Assembly (NCBI GenBank): GCA_030737835.1
Contig: CM060853.1
Location: 8,516,134 to 8,580,133 of the forward strand
DNA from: Acorus gramineus
Lineage: Eukaryota > Streptophyta > Magnoliopsida > Acorales > Acoraceae
Length of the DNA stretch: 64,000 bases
Direction of reading: 5' to 3'
Positions within the stretch are counted from its first letter, which is position 1; the number at the start of each line of letters is the position of its first letter. The notes under the pieces were generated by a model, which was given only the letters and a program-made list of their open reading frames with translations, ran no database searches and was not told the origin of the DNA. Below are positions 54,410 through 64,000 of this stretch, piece after piece. The position numbers and the translations under genes were made by a program.

Positions 54410-57312
54410 ATGGGATCAAATAAGTTCATTTTGATCCAAAGATCTTTTCAATTGTTATGGGTTTTGTTGTTTTTGTGTGTAACAGCAGAAGCAACACAAG
54501 AAATAAATAATAATGTATTCAATGTCATGGATTATGGTGCTTTTGGGGATGCACAAAGAGACTCAACAGAGGTTTGAATTTTAATTGATTTCTTATTGCA
54601 TGCATGTCTTTGTTTTATTGTTTTTTTTTTTTTTTATTCATTGATTCCATATAAGATTTTAAGTTCTTAGGCTTCATGTTATTCTTGTGTGCATTCATTT
54701 ATATAAAAAAAATATATAATTTAATTAATTTCTGGTATTGATTTTTCATTAAATTCATGTCTTTGTTTTCTTTTTCTTTTTTCTTTTAACATTCACTTAT
54801 TCCATATAAAATTTTAAGTTCTTAGGCTTCATGTTCGTTTGTGTGCATTCATTTATATATAAAAATATATATATAATGTAATTGATTTCTTGTATTGATT
54901 TTTCATTAAATTCATGTCTTTGTTTTCCCCTTTTTTTCATTGATTCCACGTAAAATTTTATGTTCTTAGGCTTCATGTTATTCGTTTGATATATATATAT
55001 ATATATAATTGATTTCTTGTATTGATTTTTCATTAATTTCATTTCTTTGTTTTCCTTTTTTTTTAACATTCAAAGGCTCCATGTTATTCGTTTGTGTGCA
55101 TTCATTTATATATATATATAAAATATAATTTAACTGATTTCTTGTATTGATTTTTCATTAAATTAATGTCTTTGTTTTCCTGTTTTTTTAGTCATTCATT
55201 TAAAATCTTAAGTTGTTAAGCTTCATGTTATTATTTTATGTGCACAATTTTGAATTAGCCAAATTGAATTGTAAGAGGAAAATTAGGGTTTCTTTGATGA
55301 GAAGTGAATGGATTAGATTTAATTAGAAATTTTTACAAGTATATATTTTTTTCAGATGGAAAGAAAGTTTAATGAACATTTTTTTATCTAATAAATTCAA
55401 TTTTGCTGATACATTTCACAATATCTATTTAATAATATTCAGTTCAAAACATGATATTTTAATCTAATAACATATTCCACATAAAAATGAAAAGTTTTAC
55501 CATCAATCAATCATCTATATAATTTCTTATTTGAATCCATGGTTTCTGAAGTAATGAAAAAAAAAATTAGAAAAAAAATAAATAATAATTGCATATAATG
55601 TCCTGTCTTTTAATAGTTCTTTTTCATTTGAGATGTTGAGAGAGATTGAGACGTGCAACAATATATATTTGGAAAAGAGAGTCCCTGGGAGCCTTAGTTT
55701 TATTGATTATATCTTCTCTTTCAAATATCCAGATCACTATTCTGATTAATTCATTTTTTATAAATGCATTTAAAACCTTCATTATTGGTTTAAATAAACC
55801 CACAACCAAGTAACAATGATATGTTTCATAGAAACCAAATAAAACAAACCATAAGGTTACATGAATGAACATTTTTGTTACATTTATGAATAAAAAAATA
55901 TTTTTTTCTTAATCCAAAAAGTACAGACCACTTAGATGATAACAAAAAAGAATTATTTATGATTGCACATCTTCCTTTATGTTTTTGGACTATGCCATTC
56001 TAAAATTAAAAATAAGACTGGATGTATCTTTATTCAATTAATATTTATATATTCATGACCCTTTAGGCCTTCATGACCACATGGACCAATGCATGCAAGG
56101 CCAACGGAACAGTGAGGCTTCTCATCCCCAAATCGACATTCTCGGTTGGTCCATTGATCTTCAATGGACCATGCCAGGGTTCCATGGTAGTCGAGATGAT
56201 GGGAGTGTTGAAGGCGTTAACCTACAATAACTCGAATGGTTGGGTTGTGTTTGAGAACATCGAGGGCCTAACGATCACTGGAGGTGGCACATTCGACGGT
56301 CAAGGGGCTTCAGCTTGGTCACAAAACGTGCCCTCTTTAAGGATTCGTCCTACTGTAAGTGTTTCCAATAAGAAATGATATATGACAAGATTGTGATATT
56401 TCTAATCATGTGTCGGTCGCATAGAGTTAAAAATATCTTCGATCATTTTTTTGGATTAATATTTTTGTTACATGTGACAGTCCATACAACTAGGCAAGGT
56501 GATCAATGCAACTGTTAGTAACATCACATCACTCAACAGCAAGCTATTTCACATGACCATCGGCGACTCCAAAAACATTGTCCTCCAGAACCTGACCTTC
56601 ACCGCCCCGGCCGACAGTCCCAACACCGATGGCATCCACATCGGGAGATCGACCAACGTGACCATCACCGACTCAACCATCAGCACCGGGGACGACTGCA
56701 TCGCCTTCTTATCGGGGAGCACTAACGTCTCGGTCTCTAACATCCAATGTGGTCCAGGCCACGGCATCAGCATCGGGAGCCTAGGGAGATTCCCAAATGA
56801 TGAGGATGTATCAGGGTTGACCATCTCAAACTGCACCCTAACCGGGACGCAGAACGGCGTCAGAATCAAGACATGGCCTAGGCCGAACGCGTCCTTGGTA
56901 CAGAACATAACATTTGAGAATATCATCATGACTGATGTCCACAATCCCATCATCATCGATCAGCAGTACAATCCGCGGCACTCTGTAAACATGGTAAGCA
57001 GCATCAGATAAAATATGATACGATTGTATGTCATTTTATGATTGGTTTGGTCACCAAATTGATATCATTCTTTTGTTTGTTCAGACATCATCGCACGTGC
57101 AAATAAGTGATGTTAGCTTTAGAAACATAAAAGGCACGTCTGTATCAATAGTGGCGGTTAGCCTTGTGTGCAGCGATAGCGTGCCTTGCCAGAATGTGGA
57201 GCTTGAGAACATCGACCTGAAATTCTACAAGAAGGGAAAGAAAACCAATGCTGTTTGCATGAATGTTAATGGATCTTCTTCTGGGGTTGAGAACCCTCCC
57301 TCTTGTTTATAA
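54410..57312 (+). CDS. Polygalacturonase PG4 (GH28), divergent cluster member, 396 aa
   Basis: Exons: 54410-54571, 56067-56354, 56481-56993, 57085-57312, phase 0, GT/AG; intron positions match PG1-PG3. I start at the ATG at 54410 because it gives a signal peptide (LLWVLLFLCVTAEA) in register with the other genes. The longer in-frame extension to 54329 would spoil it. Catalytic motifs are intact: NTD 198-200, D221/D222, H244, RIK 278-280. Oddities: GDDCIAFLSGS where the other three have GDDC(I/V)SLGSGS, loss of the cysteine-rich 'CPKSQKCK' at the end of exon 2, and a QYN instead of RYC after IIID. It should still be a pectin hydrolase. Intron 1 (1.5 kb) carries a tandem repeat. Confidence 0.93.
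54576..55250. repeat. Tandem repeat in PG4 intron 1, about 110-155-bp unit, five copies
   Basis: 'ttcttaggcttcatgtt' or close variants recur near 54667, 54822, 54965, 55076 and 55218, each unit with 'gtattgatttttcattaaat' and a T-rich tract. Units differ in length by (TA)n and T-run size. Confidence 0.85.
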
Positions 57313-58525
57313 GTCATCAAGCCCGGATCCAGTCAGGGTTGTATCCTGTCACGACTGATGTTCAGGAGTAACATGTGTTAAACATCTAAGATTCGCGACA
57401 TTTCATGTCACAGTACCCCACTCTCTCATTGAGAACTGATGAGACATGACTTAGATTCCATGAAGTGTGCATATGTTGTTTGATTGTTTGTTTTCTGTTT
57501 TAGAAAGCTAGGCATATAAGCAAACAGATTGCTGTTTGTTTGCTTTGTTTTGCTTCGCTTGTTTGTGCTTGTTATTTAGTTTCTTAAAATGGGGCAATGT
57601 TTTTTGGTGTCAAGTTTGTTTTGACACTAACATGTCCTGTTGTCTTGTAATTATGCAATAAAAAGTCCATCTGATTATGCACAATGTGATGCCTATCTTT
57701 TTTTTTGTTTTTTTTTTTTCCCTCAAAACGGAAGAGCAATGTCACACCATTCAACTATAAAAACCATAGATTGTAACAGGCAAATCTATGACTAACATAC
57801 ATTGGATTCTGTTGTTTTTTAATTAGATGGGTATGTGCACACCTTTATCATATAAAGTATATATATTTTAGGGGAAGTTTGAATCCCTCATGCTTATGTG
57901 TATCAATGGCGTCCCAAACACACCCATTGTTGATATGAAAGTAAAGGATAACCGAAGATTGATTGAAAGTACAAAATTTGATTTCAATATTAGCCACACA
58001 TGAAACACATATGGTAATTCTATCTATCTCAATTGATGGATTTTTTTTTTAAAAGAAGAATTTGTTTTTTCAGGGTTTACCTGTGTTAAGGGTAGGTATT
58101 GGGTTTGAGTCTTAACGTTGATTTACCCACCTGTTTGTTAGCGATTATTTGAAAGAATTTTCCATGAGATCAGAGCAATCAGGCGAAGGACAATCATCAA
58201 TCAGAATTTGGTAAAATATATCATATCAATTATTAGAGATCATCAATTTTTTTAGGAGAATCTTGTTGATACATTGATTAAACTGATGGATCTTTTGTTT
58301 CTCAAATTTAAGTAATATTTCAAGTGAAGGAGCCTCACAATGAGGATGGCTCGAATTCTTATATTATGGGGTATTCTGGTCTCAAAATAAAACACCAGAA
58401 TAATGTTATATGCAATATAATAGGTATAGACATCAAGGAAAGCAGGCCAGATCGAAAAAAATGCATCTATAAAAATGTTCACACACTACCTCAGTCTCCT
58501 CCAATCTCAAGCACTTCTTCAAGGA
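57313..58525. other. PG4 3' flank and intergenic spacer
   Basis: 'gcaataaaaagtcc' near 57655 is a plausible polyadenylation signal for PG4. The rest has no recognisable gene or repeat. Confidence 0.45.
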
Positions 58526-59098
58526 TTAACTTAAAAACTCTAAACGAGCATCGCGTGAGGCCCTGTAAAGCAGAGAGAGACGCTCACGCTCCTGATTCAC
58601 ATGCTCTTCTGCCCGGGCCATATCGATGACTCATGAAACAGATTCTCTCCAAAACGACAGCATTCCCCAATAAGAGTTCAGCTAACTCGATCTCTTCCTC
58701 ACTCCCTGAGAACCACCACATAATGATCTCCTTCAGATGATTCAATGCATAACACCCATCTATAGCACAAGTTCTGCCATTTCTTTTGTTACCACTATAG
58801 ATGAACTGCAGCGAAAAAAGAGGGAAAAAAAAAGCTCATTATATTCGATATGCCAGATGGAATCCAAGTTCAATCACAGTAAAAATAGATTTAGCATCTT
58901 CCTCCAACAAACAAACAACAAAAAAACAAGGAAAAAAGAAGCTATTAGCATATAACCCACCCTAATCCAGAGTTTTTTTAGGTGTCGAAAGTGTTGAAGA
59001 CCAGCAGCTATGATACCATTTGTGAGCTCTACACACTGTGATGGAACATGCAGGTTCAATAACTTCACATCATCAAACATACTGGGAAGCGCTTGAAA
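58526..59098 (-). pseudogene. FBD/LRR F-box-type gene remnant with frameshift
   Basis: Minus strand. An upstream exon (about 59098-58961) encodes FQALPSMFDDVKLLNLHV and HFRHLKKLWIR. Donor agg|gtgggt joins in phase to an acceptor (gctgcag, 58806-58807) and an exon from 58805 encoding YALNHLKEIIMWWFSGSEEE, ELAELLLGNAVVLERI. This is the leucine-rich end and FBD domain of plant F-box/FBD proteins. The frame hits a stop at 58584-58586. A +1 frame instead continues to a fitting C-terminus (RERLSLLYRASRDARLEFLS, stop at 58526), so one base has been gained or two lost near 58615. The F-box and most LRRs are missing upstream. A sequencing error could mimic the frameshift, but the missing 5' part would remain. 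Confidence 0.7.
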
Positions 59099-59900
59099 TC
59101 AAAGTCATTGATATACTTCATATCAATGCAGAAAGAATGAATGAATTATTAGGCAAACTCACAAAAAAAAAAGAAAGGCTTGCAGAAATGAAACTTATAA
59201 ATTCGTTGAAAGCTCAATCGCATACCTTGAAAATGAAAATGAAATTTTTAGAGCGTTATATAGACTTTAAGAAAAGTCCTGGGATTATATGGATTACGTT
59301 CTCTTAATATCGGGTTTTGATGGCTACCACCAATTCGTTTCAGTATGAGAACTCTTTCACATTAAATTATATACATCCAGGTGCAATTGCTTCACACTAT
59401 TGAATAGATAAGGGGATCAATCGAGATCAAGATTAAGAATTTCCTTCACATCATGTATGAATAACCAATCATTAGGACAAATATATGTTTGACAAGTGAC
59501 AACAAATCAATCCTTACTTATCATATGTTCATGTACTTTCCCAAATTCCAATCCTTCCATCAAAAGATCTGTCTTTTCAAACATCTCACATTGAATTGAA
59601 TTGACAGTTTTAAATTCCAATAATATTCTCAAAACATAATTCCAGAGAGCCACAAAACTGAGATCAATAATGCAACCTTTCCTCTTAAGATTTCAATCCA
59701 TAACAAAGGCAGACACACTGCTTCATTGGAGCTACATAGGTTAACAAATCAAAAATGGAAAAACAAAAACAAATACATTACCATGAAAGTGAAGTGAAAG
59801 AAAAAAAATATACGATCCCAAACATATTATTGCACACAACAAAGAGGCCATTTTCATTTTTAGCTCTTTCTTTTCCTTCCAGATTTGAGGATTAAAGATT
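59099..59900. other. Intergenic and 3' untranslated region of the methionine synthase gene
   Basis: No gene. 59240-59300 has 'gcgttatatagactttaaga', a scrap of the FB-C family. The 89-aa plus-strand open frame at 59038-59307 runs antisense through the FBD remnant and is not credible. Confidence 0.4.
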
Positions 59901-62900
59901 TTACTTGGCACTGGCGAGCTCCTTGCGGAGGAGCTTGGCGGCAGCAACCATGGCGGCGAGGGCGGGCTTGACCTCGGCGTACTTGCGGGTCTTGAGACCG
60001 CAGTCGGGGTTCACCCAGAGGATGTTAGTCTCGAGCACGGCCAACATCTTCTTGATGCGGTCCGAGATCTCCTCCATGGAGGGGATCCTGGGGGAGTGGA
60101 TGTCGTAGACGCCGGGGCCGATGCCCGCGCCGTACTTGACGCCCTCGCGGAAGACGGAGAGGAGCTTCTCGTCGGAGCGGGAGTTCTCGATTGTGATCAC
60201 GTCCGCGTCCATGTCGATGATCGAGTGGATGATGTCATTGAAGTTGGAATAGCACATGTGCGTGTGGATCTGTTGGAAAATTTTAGGACCAATGATCAGA
60301 GTTTGCATATCCAACGAGTTTGAAAAACAGCTTTTCACTTAAACCACTTTTTAAAAATAGTTTTTCAGAATGCATACTTTTGTTAGATCCTCAATGTTGA
60401 GATCTACCAGAGGGTGCCACGTAGATGGTTTAAAAGATATTAAGTGTGCATGCATTGTATTTTGTCTCTTTTCCTCTCATCTAGTTTAGAGTGTATTTCG
60501 AATTCAGTTAATGAAATCGAGGTGGCATATCTACCTTTCGTTCAAAAAAACATAAATCACAAATTGTGACATTTTCATGGAGTTGTTTTTTTCATGTCTA
60601 TGTGGTAGGTTTTCATACAATACAAAGATGCTCTGTGATTCATAGAGGATCTGAACCCTGAAAACCTGCATTTGGGAACGTGTTTGGAGAGCATTTGAAG
60701 ATTTTGCTATTTAAGGAATCCAGATTAATCCAAACTCCCCAAACGCGATTCCAAATGTTGCCTAAATAGATGGGAGAAAGGTGGGAGTACCTGTGTGCTA
60801 TCCTTAACACCGCAGTTGGTGATACGGAAGGAGTGGACGGCCCAATCCAAATAGAAGGCTTCTTCAGATTTGCGCAGAGGAAGGCCTTCCCTCAATGCAG
60901 CCTCATCAATCTGGATGACCTGCAAACATAATGATATCGGGATTACTAGGGGTTCATTCATGAAGGATTTTTTTTTCCCATAGTGATGTTAATGGTTTGG
61001 ATTTAAAAACTATGGCCAACTCGTTAGGTACGGTAGAGATGGTGCAGAAGAACGAGCGCTAAAAATGTCCACTAACCGTAATACCGGCAGCCTCGAGGTC
61101 CTCAACCTCATCCTTGATAGCCAGAGCAATTTGGTAGCATGTCTCAAACCTAGCAATGAACATATGCAATGTTAGCAACTTTCAATGAAAAAATCCGTTT
61201 GGCAATTGGTTTCGAACAAAGCCTTAGACGAACATCTCACCTTGGTTGATCATTTCTGACAAACGACCAGTTGAGGATGGTAACTGGACCAGTCAACATT
61301 CCCTTCATCGGACGGCTGGTCATGCTCTGCGCCATGCTCGACCAGAACACAGTCATGGCCTTGGGACGGCTCACATCACCATAGATGATTGGTGGCTTCA
61401 CACAACGAGATCCATAGGATTGCACCCACCCGTTGACAGTGAATGCGAATCCTGACAACTGCTCTCCGAAATACTCAACCATGTCATTCCTCTGCGCATT
61501 AGAAAAAAAAATAATCAGTGAGATCTTGTCAATTCCATTACAAATGTTTTTGCTGTTCGGGCTCACCTCAGGCTCTCCATGAACCAAGACATCAATGTCA
61601 AGTTCTTCCTGCAGCTTGACAACTTGAGCAATTTCCTCCTTGATACCCTTAACATACACCTCCTCAGAGATCCTGCAACAAAAAATTAGACACCGAATGA
61701 GTCACTTACATGCAAGATTACAAAAGAAAATTAAAATTAAAACTATTGTTGAATAGAACCTACTTGTTGGCCTTGTATTCACGGCGCAGCCTCCTGAGCT
61801 CTATGGTCTGAGGGAAAGAACCAATCGTGGTCGTGGGAAGAAGTGGGAGATTCAGCTTCTTCTGCTGGGCCTCGAGTCTAGAACTCACATTTGTAGCCCG
61901 GCGGTGGTCAGAGCCCTTCAGTGCAGCAGCCTATAAAAGCAAGACATAATAGCATCGCTTAAGTAAAATAAGTATATGTACAGCAATAAATTATGCACAA
62001 CATTTTAATGTACTTACAGCCTTTTGAACCTCCGCGTTGTTGACCCTGGGAGAGGACTTCCTCGAAGCCTGGGCAGCAGCGTTGGCAGCGAAGAAAGCCT
62101 GGAGATGATACTAAACAGTTAGAGACCGACAAATGTTAAATGTGGTCATTTGATGTAAGGCGTTGCATAAGTAACTACCTCATCCTTGTGACCAGCCAAA
62201 GCCTTTGCCAAGGCATTAACCTCAACAACCTTTTGAGCAGCGAAAGCCAACCACGATTTGATTTCGTCGTCCAACTTGGTCTCGTTTACAAGGTCAACAG
62301 CGGTGTGTTGGAGTGAGCAGGAGGTGGAGACGACGAGCTTGTCTATTAAAAAGAAAAATGGTGTTAACATAGTTCTCCAATATAGTTTCAAACAAAAGAA
62401 GCAAGCCTGTCAATTATTCAAATTCAAAAAAATGTTATGTGCTCCATATTTGTATCGAAAAATCAGAAATTATCCAATATTCAAGTATCTGACGTACAAA
62501 TACGAATATCAATAAATCCATTCCGAAAATATATCCAAATCTGACATATATTGTAAAATTATAAAAGTTTGTATTATATACTGTTCAAATTCAATTATCC
62601 TGCATTCTTAATCATAATCTTTGAAGGAGACGAAAGACTCTGAAATCTCAATTTTAATTTTTTCATCTCTATGTCACTTGATCACCCAAAATAATGTCAT
62701 TAAAAATGTTAAATTAACCGAAAAAAATTTGCCATCTGCTCCAAATCCAAAAATATAATTATCCGTATCTGAATGACTTAGGATATAATACAGATGTTAA
62801 GGTATCTGATCCATGGACAGGCTCAAAAAGAAGTGAAATGAATACCTTTGCCGACAATGGTCTCAAGCTCCTTCAAAGTACTGAGGGAAGAAGCCAAATC

Positions 62901-63575
62901 AATCGCCCAAATGTTCCTTCCATCCACAACACCGGCAAAAAGATACTTGTTTGCAGGGAAACCTGCACTCTTGATCAAATCAAGAGTCTTTTCTCCACGG
63001 ACTAGATCAAATCCAAGCCCAGTAACAGCTTTCAATGAAGTGATGGTCCTGCGGAAAAACAGATACACATATAAGTAAAATAATCTATTAAGACGTATGT
63101 TAGCATTATGTCTAAAACTTTGTTCTCCATCTTCATAAACAACTTACTTGTATGCCGCGGCAGGAACATCGGCAAAGTAGGTTTCAATGAGAACATTCAA
63201 GCCAGACAGGGATGACTCTAGTTCTGAATAGGCCAGGGTAAATGCCTGAAGTTGGTGAGAATCAAGATCCTTCACCAGCGTCGGCTCATCGATTTGGATC
63301 CATGAAGCACCTGCTTCCTTCAATTCAGCAATGACTTCCCTGAACACAAGTATTCAAATAACCTATAAGTAAGATATAAAGGGAATAACAGTATCAGAAA
63401 AAATTGAATCATACAATGTGCTACAAATAAGCATTTATAATCCTTACTGGTACACTGGCAGAATTTTTTCCAATAGAGAGAGAAGAGGAAAGCCTTTCTC
63501 AACTCCCTTTGCAGGTTTTGAGAGCAGCAAATAAGAAACAGGTCCAACAAGGACTGGAACCGTGTCAATCCCAAG
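59901..63575 (-). CDS. MS1-like: Cobalamin-independent methionine synthase (MetE type), 3' 11 exons, 620 aa, 5' end beyond the window
   Basis: Transfers the methyl group of 5-methyltetrahydrofolate to homocysteine to give methionine; cytosolic, feeding S-adenosylmethionine. Exons on the minus strand: 63575-63448, 63339-63148, 63048-62846, 62342-62179, 62098-62018, 61930-61764, 61672-61567, 61491-61241, 61149-61077, 60919-60791, 60269-59901. All phases agree. The segment starts at [17 protein letters not shown], about residue 146 of a 765-aa family member. Zinc ligands are all in the last exon: His and Cys in HTHMCYS, Glu in ENSRSDEK, Cys in [19 protein letters not shown] and the [12 protein letters not shown] stretch are present. 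The last exon is distinctly more GC-rich at third positions than those before it. The first about 145 residues must lie past 64000; 63576-64000 is intron. Confidence 0.95.
62343..62845. other. Intron of the methionine synthase gene with possible element
   Basis: Contains 'tatccaaatctgacatata', 'tccgtatctgaatgact' and 'ggtatctgatcca', motifs like the ends of a known hAT-type plant repeat. No boundaries can be set. Confidence 0.3.
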
Positions 63576-64000
63576 CTGCAGTTAAGGAGGAAAATAAATA
63601 TTCAGGACAAACAATCCAGTAAATGTTTATTATTGCAGGTTGTTTAGACGAAATTTTCAAAGGAGTTAACAAGATAACACAATAGCAATGAAGAATTAGT
63701 ACTACATAATTTTGTATCATTACTGTTCTTGTTGTTTGTTAGAGGACTGCTACAGTCATGTTCTAGGAAAATGACTGATTGAAGTAACGGAATAAAGTCA
63801 AACAAAAAAGTACCACAAGGCATTTTCTTTTTCACATGATAAATTGATTTCATATTAGATGTTCTAGTTAACCTATATATTGAAATATGTTGAAGAGATC
63901 GAAAAATTTCAAGACATGCACTTTCTTCTAAGTATGAGAGTGTGAGAAACAAAAAAATGATGCTTGATGTAAAATGAAGAGCAGACTTGAAACTCTTTCA

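Overview
This is a stretch of nuclear DNA from a flowering plant. The evidence is spliced genes with GT/AG introns, plant gene families (ALDH3F-type aldehyde dehydrogenase, RING-CH membrane protein, pollen-type exopolygalacturonases, cobalamin-independent methionine synthase), very AT-rich spacers and many short inverted-repeat transposons. I cannot name the species.

Layout. 1-17.2 kb has no intact gene: it is a mosaic of non-autonomous DNA transposons (hAT-like with 8-bp target duplications, Mutator-like with 9-bp duplications, MITEs, long foldbacks), an old segmental duplication (about 2.5-4.7 and 5.9-7.8 kb) and a striking G-run/CpG-rich minisatellite at 2.9-3.2 kb. A 10-exon aldehyde dehydrogenase gene (483 aa, + strand) fills 17.3-24.6 kb, with a foldback element ending about 200 bp before its start codon. 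25-29 kb is again transposons, including a 1.4-kb foldback. A three-exon (coding) RING-CH membrane protein gene lies on the minus strand at 29.2-32.3 kb, with a GC-rich 5' untranslated exon near 34.2-34.4 kb.

36.4-57.3 kb holds four complete GH28 polygalacturonase genes, all with the same four-exon structure and secretion signal: PG1 (+), PG2 (+), PG3 (-), PG4 (+). PG1 and PG3 form an inverted duplicate pair of about 4 kb; PG3's 5' flank instead matches PG2. PG4 is a divergent member. Shared spacer sequence shows that the array grew by duplication of gene plus spacer. The proteins are predicted to be secreted and to hydrolyse pectin; this clade is typically pollen expressed (family knowledge, not shown here).

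58.5-59.1 kb is a minus-strand remnant of an FBD/LRR F-box-type gene with a frameshift. 59.9-63.6 kb carries the last 11 exons (620 aa) of a MetE-type methionine synthase on the minus strand; its 5' end lies outside the window. The genes have no operon-like relation; only the polygalacturonase cluster is a functional group.
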